Notes: a model not told the origin generated them from the letters alone. DNA of 64,000 nucleotides from Cyanobacteria bacterium SZAS LIN-3 (GCA_018266215.1 JAFEAV010000024.1:1-64000); one strand, 5' to 3'. Positions 8,217 to 17,567 are shown, numbered from the stretch's first letter. Program-made: numbers and translations.

Positions 8217-8685
8217 TCAACGCTTAATTACAAAAACCAAGCGAGAATTGTTCTCGATTCCGGCGCTTGGTCGATTCGGGCTGCTCTATGTGTTTGTAGA
8301 TATCGTCCTCTACACGACGGTTTTTGGATACTCGAGTAACGGGCACGCAGACTCAGTTGTCCGAGCGGCCCTGTGGACTCTCGCGATTACTTTAGCCTGT
8401 CGATTGAACCACCTGTTTGCATTCCTTGCCGATGAATTAACGGGCCAAACAGAAACCGCAATTTTTCACTACCGGCCCTGGATCGGGATCGCGGTATTGA
8501 CTACTCTGGGTATCGCCCTGAGTAATCAGATGCCCAATCACGTACCCTATTTCGGCAGAATTGCTGTGACATTCACGAACATCGTAATAGCTTGCATTTT
8601 GGAGAGAATATTCCGCCCGGCGACTAGCAGCAATTTCAAAACTAATCTACGACAAAGTCCATCGGTCCGCCTGTCCAGTGAGTAA
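8206..8685 (+). CDS. Small integral membrane protein (paralogue 2)
   Basis: 159 residues from ATG 8206, which lies inside the end of the preceding gene. It has four hydrophobic segments spaced as in that gene, a basic N-terminus (RLITKTKRE) and an Arg-containing end of the last helix (LERIFR against ELFLFR in the partner). No family is recognised. The pair may form a heteromeric membrane complex, which is inference from overlap and similarity. The 3' end overlaps the convergent cupin gene by 44 bases. An earlier in-frame start at 8128 exists but would overlap the first gene heavily. Confidence 0.6.
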   Translation: MSLSQRLITKTKRELFSIPALGRFGLLYVFVDIVLYTTVFGYSSNGHADSVVRAALWTLAITLACRLNHLFAFLADELTGQTETAIFHYRPWIGIAVLTTLGIALSNQMPNHVPYFGRIAVTFTNIVIACILERIFRPATSSNFKTNLRQSPSVRLSSE

Positions 8686-8980
8686 GGACCACACAGCCGC
8701 TTTCAGAGTGATGCGGTCCATGACTGGTGCCGGCTTTGCCGACGAAGTATGAGCCGGGGCCATAGGCCTTGCCTTCCTCTACAAAGTCGCCGCTGAGGAC
8801 ATATACGGTCTCATTGGCGTGAGTATGATGATGCCTGGGAATGGTGGCACCAGGAGCCAGTCGCGTAAGTACAGTCTTGTGATGATCGCCGTCACTTTCA
8901 AAAATAGTTTTGCTCTCGACTCCGTCTATGGACAATTTCTCCCAGACGCAATCGACGCAATCGCTCAAATAATCGTACAC
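8642..8980 (-). CDS. Cupin domain protein (ChrR-like)
   Basis: A 112-residue single-domain cupin. The metal-binding motif 1 is PRHHHTHANETVYVLSG, with histidines followed by the conserved Glu and the G(X)5 turn; motif 2 is GTSHGPHH. This resembles the anti-ECFsigma ChrR-type cupin used alone as a small metal-binding protein. The ATG follows the stop of the TPR-CHAT gene by only 3 bases, so both are in one operon. Whether the cupin is an enzyme or a sensor is unknown. Confidence 0.8.
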   Translation of the reverse strand: MYDYLSDCVDCVWEKLSIDGVESKTIFESDGDHHKTVLTRLAPGATIPRHHHTHANETVYVLSGDFVEEGKAYGPGSYFVGKAGTSHGPHHSESGCVVLTHWTGGPMDFVVD

Positions 8981-8983
8981 CCC

Positions 8984-11722
8984 CTACTCCACCCCAAAAT
9001 GAATAAACGGCGCCCAGGCATGAATCGGCTGCTTCGCCGCAATCGCCTTCAGCTGTGCTTGCCGCAGTGCTTCGGAGATAGTCATGGCACCGGCTTCCCA
9101 GCCGGATTTTAAAAATGTATGGAAGTCCTGCATCAAATCCGCCGTCGAGCGGTCCGCTACTTCCCAGAGTGAGAGCACCAGATTAGGCATGCCGGCGTAC
9201 ATGAGCGCCCTGGCCAGGCCGAGAATCTCACCGCCGTCGGTTACCACGTTGACACCCGTTTGGCAGGCCGAGAGCACCAGCAGGCGACCTCTACGTGTGC
9301 GCAAGGCACTGCCTTCCAGGATCGACGCCGCCGACAGTATTGAACCATCGGCCAGCACCAGGCCCGATGCCAGCGGTTCGTCGGCGTTAAACACCGCGTG
9401 CCCGGCAAAGTGCACGACTTCGTAGTCGCCAAACATCTTGGGCAGTTGTTCTTTGACTTGTTCATTGGTGATAAGTGTTGCACTGCCGGCGGTGCCTTTT
9501 CCCAGGGTAGCAATGGACTGTGCTTCTTCCATTGTGTACCCCAGATCTTCGAGGCCCGCGGCCGAGCGCAGTCTGGAGCTAAACACCAGGCCATTGGCTC
9601 GGGTCGCGCTGTAATCGGATATGGCGGAGACCAGATAGGAGCCTGCACCGGGCAGAGTCTCCGGTTGCGATTTTTCGGATCTCTGCTTGGACAAAATCGG
9701 TATCAGAGAAACAGTCGGCACATAGCTGACCGAATACTTTTCGCATAGATAACCGCTGCCGTCATGCAGGGCACTGAAAGGCAAATGATAGAGCGCACCG
9801 TGGGGCACAAGCACCAGGCGTTTGACAAAGGGCGGCAACTGACTGACCAGCGGTCCGAGCAATTTATTGTAGAGGCGCTTGCACAGACTGACCGGCACTT
9901 CCCAACCTTCGGTCGAGCTCATTTCCAAAAATGTGGCCAGGTCTTCGCGCAGAGATTCCAGAGTTTCGTCTTCCAGGATCACATGGGTCAGAGGCGCTTC
10001 CGAAGCCGACGTTACCGCCGAGACCAGCAGATATTCTTTTGGGAAATAAAACTCAACCAGACAGGTGTCGTCCGACAGTACACGCTCATACCACAGGTCG
10101 CGCATCTGACCAAAAGTAAGAGTCGATGCGCTTATCAAAGAGGCATAGTTAGGATGGCGGCGACGCAGCTGATTCAATACATCACGCCATTCGCCGTAGA
10201 GGCGTGCGCTGTCTTCGGTCGGCACCACGGCACCACGAGTGCTGCCCGGGCCGGGCTGGGAGGATGGGCCGTCGCCCTGCCAGTACAATCTTTCCAGCTG
10301 CGCAATCTGACCGCGCAGAGTCGCTTCGCGATTGACCAGTTGCTTCAGACCGAGCGGCTCGGCGTCACCGCCTGCGCCCTCGGCCATTTCCTTGCCGAGA
10401 TCTGTGACATCAATTGGACTGTTGGAGAGCAAATCGAGCAGAGCGCGCGACTTGGCGCGGCCTACATATTCCAGCGCTTCCACCCGCTTGCCCATCTTCA
10501 GACAAGTGGCGATCACGTCTTGATACAGCTCCTGCCCTTTATTGGCGAAGCTTGTCTTCAGGTCATCGGATTTGATCCAGCTTCGCTGCTCGTCAAACAA
10601 ATTGCAGGCGGAGGCAAAATATTCATAGGCGGGAGTAAGCTCACCGGCTTCGGCCTTGAGCTTGCCTAGATTAGATAAATAGATGCGTTCTCCCAGATGA
10701 TCGCTTATGCGGCGGGCGATTTCCAGGGCTTCTTCGTAGACAGTCGCCGCGCGCGCCGGCTCTCCCTGAGCTTTCAAACAATCACCCATGCTGTCGAGAT
10801 GGGCGGCGAGCGAATGCTCGTCTTTTAAAGTCTTGGCCAGCTCTATAGCTTCCTGTATATACTCCATGGCCTGGTCTACTTTGCCCAGGCGCGACAGAGC
10901 CACACCCATGTTGCCCAGCCAGATGCCCTCGCGGCGGCGGTCGACCGGCCCGGCCAGTTCCTTCGCTTCCTTATAGAGTTGCACTGCCACGTCATACTGT
11001 TTTTGCTCAAAGCGCACATTGCCTTCGGAGCCTTTGCAAATGGACATGGTGAGCGCGTCGTTGCTCAGCTCGGCTTCCAGAAATGCGCGGCGGTACCAGT
11101 CGACTGATTTGTCGTACTGGCCGAGCTCGGACATGGCCAGACCGAGGGAGCCCAACCAGAAAGAAATATTTTTGCTGCTCGTCGCCTGGGCGATGGTGAG
11201 GGCGGTAGTAAACCAGTCGGAGGCCAGCTCAAACTGACAGGTGGACAAATAAATCGAGCCCAGGTTGCCGGCGGCGACTTCAATTGAAGCGTCGTCTTTT
11301 AAAAATGATGCCGCCTGAAAGGCCGCGTCAAACTGCCTGGCCGCCTCATTCATCTGGCCAGAATCTTTGAGCATTTCACCAAGAAACATGCGGGCTTGGA
11401 GTTCGCAGGCAAGCAACGACGCCTTGCGCGCCAGCTCGATCGCTTTGCCCAGACTGGCTTCGCCCTGTTCAAATTGTTGCAACAAGCGCTGAGCCTGACC
11501 AAAATATGTGAGCAGCACCGCCCGTGATGCCAGGTTATTGGCGTCCACTAAACCGAGGGCACGCTCGAGACTTTCCTTGGCGTCTTCAAAGCGGCCGGCC
11601 AGCAGACTCTCGTAGGCAAATGTCGCCAGATCGTCGACATCGGCTGAGCCCACACCAGTTTGAGCCGGATCGTTTTTCTTTTTATGTCCGCGAGGCGGGC
11701 GCTTGCGGTCTGGATCCGTCAT
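8984..11722 (-). CDS. TPR-CHAT domain protein (caspase-like peptidase fold)
   Basis: A 912-residue cytosolic protein. Residues 30-375 are tandem TPR repeats; about 385-545 is a helical linker; about 545-910 is a CHAT domain, the bacterial relative of separase and caspase. The catalytic pair looks intact: H775 in HFAGHA and C820 in LSACQTG, followed by the usual GGEILGLARALMYAG and LSLWEVAD. In known cases (Craspase, bacterial gasdermin systems) such proteases cut a partner after TPR-mediated activation. No such partner is obvious here; only a cupin gene follows (3-base gap). GAGG lies 6 bases before the ATG. Confidence 0.85.
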   Translation of the reverse strand: MTDPDRKRPPRGHKKKNDPAQTGVGSADVDDLATFAYESLLAGRFEDAKESLERALGLVDANNLASRAVLLTYFGQAQRLLQQFEQGEASLGKAIELARKASLLACELQARMFLGEMLKDSGQMNEAARQFDAAFQAASFLKDDASIEVAAGNLGSIYLSTCQFELASDWFTTALTIAQATSSKNISFWLGSLGLAMSELGQYDKSVDWYRRAFLEAELSNDALTMSICKGSEGNVRFEQKQYDVAVQLYKEAKELAGPVDRRREGIWLGNMGVALSRLGKVDQAMEYIQEAIELAKTLKDEHSLAAHLDSMGDCLKAQGEPARAATVYEEALEIARRISDHLGERIYLSNLGKLKAEAGELTPAYEYFASACNLFDEQRSWIKSDDLKTSFANKGQELYQDVIATCLKMGKRVEALEYVGRAKSRALLDLLSNSPIDVTDLGKEMAEGAGGDAEPLGLKQLVNREATLRGQIAQLERLYWQGDGPSSQPGPGSTRGAVVPTEDSARLYGEWRDVLNQLRRRHPNYASLISASTLTFGQMRDLWYERVLSDDTCLVEFYFPKEYLLVSAVTSASEAPLTHVILEDETLESLREDLATFLEMSSTEGWEVPVSLCKRLYNKLLGPLVSQLPPFVKRLVLVPHGALYHLPFSALHDGSGYLCEKYSVSYVPTVSLIPILSKQRSEKSQPETLPGAGSYLVSAISDYSATRANGLVFSSRLRSAAGLEDLGYTMEEAQSIATLGKGTAGSATLITNEQVKEQLPKMFGDYEVVHFAGHAVFNADEPLASGLVLADGSILSAASILEGSALRTRRGRLLVLSACQTGVNVVTDGGEILGLARALMYAGMPNLVLSLWEVADRSTADLMQDFHTFLKSGWEAGAMTISEALRQAQLKAIAAKQPIHAWAPFIHFGVE

Positions 11723-11822
11723 CGGAAACCTCGGAATTGCGCTACCAGATCAGCTTACTCTTGCTGGTGGAGTCATTTTAACTGCTTGACCTATGGTATC
11801 TACACTGACTGCGGAGTTTTTG

Positions 11823-11862
11823 GACAAAAGCAAAGGCGCGGGACATTGACTGCCACGCGCCT
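11823..11862 (-). terminator. Likely rho-independent terminator of the 11892-13088 gene
   Basis: On the minus strand a seven-base stem AGGCGCG/CGCGCCT (11862-11856 with 11840-11834) is followed by a T-rich tail (TTTGCTTTTG). It starts about 30 bases below the stop of the secreted protein gene. Confidence 0.55.
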
Positions 11863-11891
11863 GGTTAATTTTGCAATTAATCTTGCTCGAC

Positions 11892-13088
11892 TCAGAAAGT
11901 CGGCTGAGTATAAGGTCCGTAGCTGGCCACGTTGACCGTGGTTGAGGCGTGGACGTTCTGGGCGATGTGCTTGGCTTCGGCGGGCCGGCTGGGCGTGGCG
12001 CGCCGTCCGGTCATGGCCATGGGTGCATAGGAGCTGAAAGCCGAGGACATGTGCATGTTGGAGCTGAGATTGGAGCCGCCGATATTGCTCATGGCGTGGC
12101 CGCCGCCGTTCAAATGACTGTGGAAGCCCGAGGGCTGCAGGTTTGAGCGCGAGGCGACAGCGTTCTGGCCCTGTTTCCAGGAGCCGAAGTAGCTGGGCTG
12201 GCCGCCCGCGGCCTGGGGCCGTTTGGCGCCACCGGCCGTGCTGCCGATGAATTGCTTGAGGCTGGCTTCCGGGAGCAAGCTGAGCGGGAAAGGTGCCGGA
12301 CCGGCCGTGCCGGAGGGATGCTGAGCCATTTCTGCGCCGCCGGCGGCCATTTGCTTGGCCACGTTGAGCATCTCGGGGCTGACCGGCTGGGAAGCCAGGT
12401 CGGAGCCGGAGTTGGCCCATTCAGGGTTGCCGTTGCGCACCGGCTGCATGTCGGCTACGGCCTGCTGGGCGCAGGGGAAGCCAACCTGACCGGGGGTCAC
12501 GGGCGAATGCCCGGGTGTGACGCGCGGGGCGGAGCGACGGTCGTAGCCGGAGGCCACGCGGGCGGCGTCTTTCAGCCGGGCGCGGTTCTGGGCACGCACA
12601 TCGGTCGGTCGATAATTGTTGTAGCCGGGGGCCGAATAGTCGGCGCTGCGGGCCATGTAGGCGTTTTCACTGACGCCGGCGCTGAGGGCGTTGGGGTCGG
12701 TGCCGTTCTCCATCTGCGGCGCCATCGCCGTGAAGCCCTGCAATTCCGCAGCGGAAGGCAGTCTGCGACCGGCCTGGAAAGGACGGAGCTTGACGCCGTT
12801 CACCGGTGCCATCGCATTGCGAGTGGCCACAGCTCTGGGATTTGACAGTGCCTGAGTGGGAGTCAGGTCGCGCTTGATGCGGATAGGTCTGCGTGAAGAG
12901 CTAAATGTAGGGTCTCCGGCCAGCATCGATTTGGCCGTAGCCGCGTCGCCTTTCTGCGCCAGAGAGGATTTGAGAAAGTCCGCAGTACTCGAAAGCTGAG
13001 CTTCACCCTCTGCCTTCGCCTGCTGGCAAAATACCAGCGGTATAGAAGCTGCGACGTTTACGCCAACAAAGATCGCCGTTGATTTCAT
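11892..13088 (-). CDS. Secreted low-complexity protein of unknown function
   Basis: 398 residues with an N-terminal signal peptide (about residues 1-26, ending near QAKA). The mature part is rich in Ala, Gly, Pro, Ser, Asn and Met, with little predicted order and no domain I recognise. The region about 100-200 repeats short Ala-Arg-Met/Pro-Gly segments, and the C-terminal half is Ser/Gly/His/Met-rich. It stands alone between a terminator and the response-regulator gene. An exported structural or matrix-type protein is a guess from composition. Confidence 0.55.
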   Translation of the reverse strand: MKSTAIFVGVNVAASIPLVFCQQAKAEGEAQLSSTADFLKSSLAQKGDAATAKSMLAGDPTFSSSRRPIRIKRDLTPTQALSNPRAVATRNAMAPVNGVKLRPFQAGRRLPSAAELQGFTAMAPQMENGTDPNALSAGVSENAYMARSADYSAPGYNNYRPTDVRAQNRARLKDAARVASGYDRRSAPRVTPGHSPVTPGQVGFPCAQQAVADMQPVRNGNPEWANSGSDLASQPVSPEMLNVAKQMAAGGAEMAQHPSGTAGPAPFPLSLLPEASLKQFIGSTAGGAKRPQAAGGQPSYFGSWKQGQNAVASRSNLQPSGFHSHLNGGGHAMSNIGGSNLSSNMHMSSAFSSYAPMAMTGRRATPSRPAEAKHIAQNVHASTTVNVASYGPYTQPTF

Positions 13089-13257
13089 CTGATACCCATT
13101 CCGCCAAGAAGCCGTTGCCGTGTTTGACTCTTTCAGTCTACGGACGGGTCAGCATGCTGTCACTGGGAAAAGTACGCAAAGCCCAGGTGAAACGAGCCAT
13201 TTAAGCTAATCCAGTGGGGGAATTCCCATGGATGTTTTTCTAATGAATTTTGCCACG

Positions 13258-13944
13258 CTAGTCCCACACCAGGCGGTAGCCTACGCCCCGTACGGTGAGG
13301 ATATGCTTGGGCTGGCTGGGGTTGGCTTCGAGCTTTTCGCGCAGGTAACGGATGTGCACGTCGACGGTGCGGCTTTCGCCCAGAAAATCCGAGCCCCAGA
13401 CCTGGGCAAAAAGCTGGTCTCGGGAAAAAACGCGGTTGGGCTGCTTGGCCATGGCCAGGAGCAGTTCAAACTCCTTAAATGTAAGGTCGACTTCCTTCTC
13501 GGCCACGGTGACGGTGCGGCTGTCGGTGTCGATAAAAAGCTCGCCCAGGCGCAGGCCCTTGGTAGTCGGCTCGGCTACCTGCGGAGTTTCGCGCAGATGG
13601 GCCTTGACCCGGGCCACCAGCTCACGCAGGCGGACCGGCTTGGCGATGTAATCGTTGGCGCCGAGCTCGAGACCGACGACGGTGTCTATCTCCGAGGTGC
13701 GGGCGGTGAGCATGAGAATGGGGGTGCGCTTGTCGTTGGCGCGGATGCGGCGGCAGACTTCGTAGCCGTCCAGCTCGGGCATCATCAGGTCGAGGATGAT
13801 CAGGTCCGGCCGCTCCGCTTCGTAAAGCGATATGGCTTTGAGCCCGTTATGCGCCATCAGAGTGGAAAAGCCCTCTTGCGAGAGGACATATTGAATACTT
13901 GTAGCTATATCTACTTCGTCGTCGACAATAAGTAGTTTTTTCAT
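13258..13944 (-). CDS. OmpR/PhoB-family response regulator
   Basis: A 228-residue transcription factor. The receiver domain (about 1-118) has the acidic pair D8/D9, phospho-acceptor D52 in LILDLMMPELDG, the T in MLTAR and the K in IAKPV. A winged-helix DNA-binding domain (about 128-225) has the OmpR signature VDVHIRYLREKL and ends in VRGVGYRL. It resembles RpaB/PhoB-type regulators. No histidine kinase is adjacent, so it is an orphan here. It is divergent from the SpoIID gene, so the short gap may carry promoters for both. ATG 13944 fits family starts; GTG 13953 is the alternative. Confidence 0.9.
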   Translation of the reverse strand: MKKLLIVDDEVDIATSIQYVLSQEGFSTLMAHNGLKAISLYEAERPDLIILDLMMPELDGYEVCRRIRANDKRTPILMLTARTSEIDTVVGLELGANDYIAKPVRLRELVARVKAHLRETPQVAEPTTKGLRLGELFIDTDSRTVTVAEKEVDLTFKEFELLLAMAKQPNRVFSRDQLFAQVWGSDFLGESRTVDVHIRYLREKLEANPSQPKHILTVRGVGYRLVWD

Positions 13945-14012
13945 CTTCCACACTAGAGGAGTTAATAGAAAGCCCCTTCATAGTATCATCGCTATTAGGA
14001 AAAGAATCTCGG

Positions 14013-15422
14013 GTGTGGGTGAAGAGTTTGCGCGAAGAAACAACATTTTTGCGCCTGGCCAAAGTTTACAAGGGGCCATTATTTTGTGCGTACGTAGCAC
14101 TGGTAATGCTTCTGTTATTTTTGGCGCCGCAAGTCGCAAGTTTTAGCAAATCCGGTGCGGCCGATGCCAAGGGCGCCAGTACGTCACAGGCGATTCCGAC
14201 AATAATCGCCTTCAGTCCTTACCCGCCCATGCTGCATCCCATACGCATCGGCCTGCAGACGCGGGTCTCCAGCATCCGTGTGGTGGTCTGGTCCCCCGGT
14301 GCCGTTTTTGTCAACGGCCGCGCGGTTTTTGCCCTCAAGCCGCAGATGATGTACAGCCTCTCGCCCGGCAAAATCACCGAGCTGGCCACCGGTCAGTCTT
14401 ATCCCCTGCCCTTCGATCAACGCGCCATCGTTTCGGCTCCCGACTACCGGGTGTGGACAAACAATAAATGGTGGAATGGTTGCCTGGAGGTAATCAGTCT
14501 GGCCAACGGCATCACCTCGGTAAATGTGCTCGATCTGGAATATTACCTGCAGGGTGTGGTGCCTTCCGAAATGCCCTCCAGCTGGGCCGCCGAAGCGCTC
14601 AAGTGTCAGGCCGTGGCCGCTCGCTCCTACGCCTGGGCACATATCGGTGCCGGCTCCAAGTGGAAGTCCGAGGGCTTCGATCTGGTGCCCGACGTGCGCG
14701 ACCAGGCATATAAAGGACTGGCCGCCGAAGCGCCTTCGACAAACGCCGCCACCTGGCAGACCCGCGGTCTGATTTTGAAAAATGCCGACAAAGTCAAACC
14801 GGGCTTCTACCGCGCCTGGGTCGGTGATGATTTTGAAAATCTCAACATCCGCAAAACACCGGTGCCACAGGCGCGTCTGGAAAAATTGACCGGCGTCAAA
14901 GATATCGTCGGCGTCACAGTCATGAGTTTTGATGCCCAGGGCAACGCCCATGCCATGCAGGTTATGGGAAGAAACCCCAAAGATTCTCGCCAGGTTTATG
15001 GTGTGGCGCTGGCGCGCACACTGGGGTTGGCGACGGCCGGAATACTCGATGTGCGCGAAGAGGGCGACAACTGGGTCTTCACCTATCGCGGTCCGGGCAA
15101 CGGCGCGCGCGGCATGAGCCAGCACGGTGCCAATATGCTGGCCAAACGCGGTTGGAGATTCGACCAGATCCTGCAACAGTACTATCAGGACAATGACGGC
15201 AAATTGCGCCTGGGATTCATCCCCGGTTATATGTATCCGCCACCGCGCATGGCCGGTCAGAAACTGGCCAAACAGCCGCAGCTGACCTTCAGCAAAGGCT
15301 CACTGGTAGATACCGGAGATGCTTCAGCCAAATCCAAGGCCGAAGCCGAAGATACCAGCAGCGAAAAATCCGGCACCACATCCGGTGGCCGCACCAATAA
15401 AGAAAATAACAACAACAACTAG
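14013..15422 (+). CDS. SpoIID/LytB domain protein (membrane-anchored)
   Basis: A 469-residue protein with one N-terminal membrane helix (about 24-44) and an extracytoplasmic SpoIID/LytB domain. Hallmarks are YLQGVVPSEMPSSW followed by ALKCQAVAARSYA, and near the C-terminus GPGNGARGMSQHGA with a helix leading to QYYQD. In Bacillus SpoIID cleaves stem-less glycan in peptidoglycan; homologues in non-sporulating bacteria, including cyanobacteria, likely remodel the wall. The last 70 residues are Lys/Ser/Asn-rich and disordered. The start is GTG with AGGAAAAG 11 bases upstream. Its stop is 1 base from the stop of the convergent TPR gene. Confidence 0.85.
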   Translation: MWVKSLREETTFLRLAKVYKGPLFCAYVALVMLLLFLAPQVASFSKSGAADAKGASTSQAIPTIIAFSPYPPMLHPIRIGLQTRVSSIRVVVWSPGAVFVNGRAVFALKPQMMYSLSPGKITELATGQSYPLPFDQRAIVSAPDYRVWTNNKWWNGCLEVISLANGITSVNVLDLEYYLQGVVPSEMPSSWAAEALKCQAVAARSYAWAHIGAGSKWKSEGFDLVPDVRDQAYKGLAAEAPSTNAATWQTRGLILKNADKVKPGFYRAWVGDDFENLNIRKTPVPQARLEKLTGVKDIVGVTVMSFDAQGNAHAMQVMGRNPKDSRQVYGVALARTLGLATAGILDVREEGDNWVFTYRGPGNGARGMSQHGANMLAKRGWRFDQILQQYYQDNDGKLRLGFIPGYMYPPPRMAGQKLAKQPQLTFSKGSLVDTGDASAKSKAEAEDTSSEKSGTTSGGRTNKENNNNN

Positions 15423-15423
15423 A

Positions 15424-16521
15424 CTAAAGTTTTTCGGCGGCTTCGGCAGCGAGATTTTTCAGGCGATTGCGCAGGCTGACCACAGTCGGTGTAGACGGGC
15501 CGTAATGGCGCTCATAGATAGTCAGGGCGCGGCGATAAATTAGCTCGGCTCGTTCGCTTATGTCTTTGTCGGCCCGTTCTTTAAAAGCGTTGGAGAGAGC
15601 GTCGGCCAGTCTGGTCAGAGCCGAGGCCAGAGACAAGCCAGTGCCACCGTGAATGGTGTCGAGCAAAAAGACCTGACGCTCCAGTACGGTGACTTGATCC
15701 AGGTACATTTCCAGATTACTGTAGATGACCGAGAGGCTCGACAGGACCGAGCTTACTTCGATCGAATAGGGGCCGTGCAACTTGGACTTGGTGTCATAGA
15801 GTTTTTCAAAAACAACCTGAGCCAGACCGTAGACCCGGGCACGCATATAGAACTCACCCAGACGCTCGAGGGCATCGAGAGTGAGTGCGTGTTCGTGACC
15901 AAAATATTCTTCCTGGCGCTTGAGCAGGGCCAGATAGATAGTTTCACTGTCGGCCAGCAGTCCCAGTTTTTCCAGACAGCTGGAGCATTTTTCCACAGTC
16001 AGGGCCATGAGTAAATAATTTTCGCGGGCCTGGAAGTCATCGCTGCTGGCGGCGAGCCCTTCTTCGTGCTGCACCAGGCGGATGTTGTAGAGGCGCTTGA
16101 GCAAAGGCTCGGCCTTCTGGTAATTACCGCGGGTGAGATAGAAGGTGGCGAGGACCTCCAGCGGGCGGGTCACGCCCTGATGATTTTCACCCAGGAATGC
16201 CTGGGTGATATTGAGCGAGAGGAGAAAGAGTTTTTCCGCCTGGTCAAATTTGCCCTGGGTAAGCTGTTCGGTGCCTTCTTCGCTGAAGCGAGTGGCGGCG
16301 GCCAGGGCACTGACCATCTCCTCAGCCGGAGTCATCGGCAGATCGGCGGTTTTAGCGGCGGAGCCTTGCTCCGGATACTTTGCCGTGTAGGGATAGGACG
16401 CGTAAGGCTGCGGCTCTTCGCGCAACATCACCATCTCGGACACTTCCGGCATCACCGCGAGCTCGGAAGCGTGGCGCGATATCACCCTTCTAAAAACTGG
16501 CCTGGCGGCTGTCTCTGACAT
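15424..16521 (-). CDS. TPR (kinesin-light-chain-like) repeat protein
   Basis: A soluble helical protein of about 365 residues. It has at least four longer TPR units of the kinesin-light-chain type, recognisable by segments such as LNITQAFLGENH, RQEEYFGHEHALTLDALERL and YERHYGPSTPTVVSLRNRL. Such repeats act as protein-binding scaffolds. ATG 16521 is chosen for the AAAGGA just upstream; ATG 16557 and 16608 are also open. No membrane segment is visible. Its partner cannot be read from the context. Confidence 0.75.
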   Translation of the reverse strand: MSETAARPVFRRVISRHASELAVMPEVSEMVMLREEPQPYASYPYTAKYPEQGSAAKTADLPMTPAEEMVSALAAATRFSEEGTEQLTQGKFDQAEKLFLLSLNITQAFLGENHQGVTRPLEVLATFYLTRGNYQKAEPLLKRLYNIRLVQHEEGLAASSDDFQARENYLLMALTVEKCSSCLEKLGLLADSETIYLALLKRQEEYFGHEHALTLDALERLGEFYMRARVYGLAQVVFEKLYDTKSKLHGPYSIEVSSVLSSLSVIYSNLEMYLDQVTVLERQVFLLDTIHGGTGLSLASALTRLADALSNAFKERADKDISERAELIYRRALTIYERHYGPSTPTVVSLRNRLKNLAAEAAEKL

Positions 16522-16778
16522 TCGATCCTTTGAGGTGGATTCTCTTACTAAGAGCATGATCGTACGTTCCTGAAGAGGCAATTGACAAGAGAAAACAATC
16601 CCATACAACTCTGTCCTTTAGCGAAAGAGCCTGTCAGCAAAGGTTTTGTTCCATTCATAAAACAAAATTAGTTAGTATTAAGACGCGCCCGGGCCGTTAC
16701 AAACGCGCAAGCGATAAATCTTTCGGGTGGGTATTTGGATATATCGGGCCGATATTAGCGGCGCAAACGGCGCTATTA

Positions 16779-17567
16779 TCAGCCAAACTGAAAGGCCGAC
16801 ACTGCCACGCCCATAACCTGCTCGGAGTAAATTCTCCGACCATGGTCCGTGCCGCCGGCACCGGCCGCCACCATTAGCGGTATCAGGTGTTCTTCCCGCG
16901 GATGCACGTCGCGAGCATGCGGTGCCCGCTCCCAGTTGTTGAGCATTTGCAGACGGCGCAGAGAATCATCATTGCAGACTGCGGCGTTGAGCCAGTCGTC
17001 AAAAAGAACGGAAGCACCGTGCGAACGCTCACCGAAGGCCCGCAGATTGTGAAAGCTCATGCCGCTGCCGATTATCAAAACATCTTCCTTGCGCAAAGGC
17101 GCAAGCGCTTCCCCCAGATCCGTATGAAAGGCCGGATCCAGCCCCGCTTTAAGAGACAGTTGCACAATTGGAATATCGGCTTCTGGATAGACAAGTTTCA
17201 GGGGTATGAAGACACCATGATCCAGTCCCCGAGAATCAGTGGTGCGGTATTTTATGCCTGCACTGCTGACAAGCTCCGCTACTCTTTCGGCGAGAGTGGG
17301 CGAACCCGGGGCATTGTATGTAATCTCATAGGACTCCGGGGGAAAGCCATAATAGTCATAAAGCAGGGAGGGGGCGGCGGCGATATTGATAGTCACCTCC
17401 GGCTCTTCCCAGTGGGCGGAGACGACGAGCAGCGCTTTTGGTTTGTGCGGCATAGTGCCGGCCAACTGTTTGAGCCAGTTGCCCATACCGTCCCAGGTAT
17501 CACCCATGCCCAGATCGACAAAAAAGCAGGGTCCGCCACCATGGGCGATGTAGAGTGTGGGCAGCAC
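16779..17567 (-). CDS. LigB/DODA-type extradiol dioxygenase (YgiD-like)
   Basis: A 262-residue enzyme of the class III extradiol ring-cleavage dioxygenase family, closest in look to 4,5-DOPA dioxygenase and E. coli YgiD. Histidines expected at the metal and catalytic sites are seen in YIAHGGGP, SAHWEEP, GLDHGVF and the late EEHLIPLMVAAGA. The start is a GTG that overlaps the TAG stop of the kinase-like gene by one base, so it is the last gene of the six-gene run. It probably opens a catechol-type ring; the natural substrate is unknown, and its link to the upstream secreted hydrolase genes is unexplained. Confidence 0.85.
   Translation of the reverse strand: MLPTLYIAHGGGPCFFVDLGMGDTWDGMGNWLKQLAGTMPHKPKALLVVSAHWEEPEVTINIAAAPSLLYDYYGFPPESYEITYNAPGSPTLAERVAELVSSAGIKYRTTDSRGLDHGVFIPLKLVYPEADIPIVQLSLKAGLDPAFHTDLGEALAPLRKEDVLIIGSGMSFHNLRAFGERSHGASVLFDDWLNAAVCNDDSLRRLQMLNNWERAPHARDVHPREEHLIPLMVAAGAGGTDHGRRIYSEQVMGVAVSAFQFG

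Noticed and set aside
9764..10669. Plus-strand open frame of 301 codons inside the TPR-CHAT gene
   Set aside because: The opposite strand has clear TPR and CHAT motifs; the antisense product resembles nothing.
13218..13227. Palindrome GGGAATTCCC below the response-regulator stop as a terminator
   Set aside because: Short, no loop and no T-run on either strand.
14184..15176. Minus-strand open frame of 330 codons opposite SpoIID
   Set aside because: SpoIID signature motifs on the plus strand decide; the antisense product is low in hydrophobic core and His/Gly-rich.
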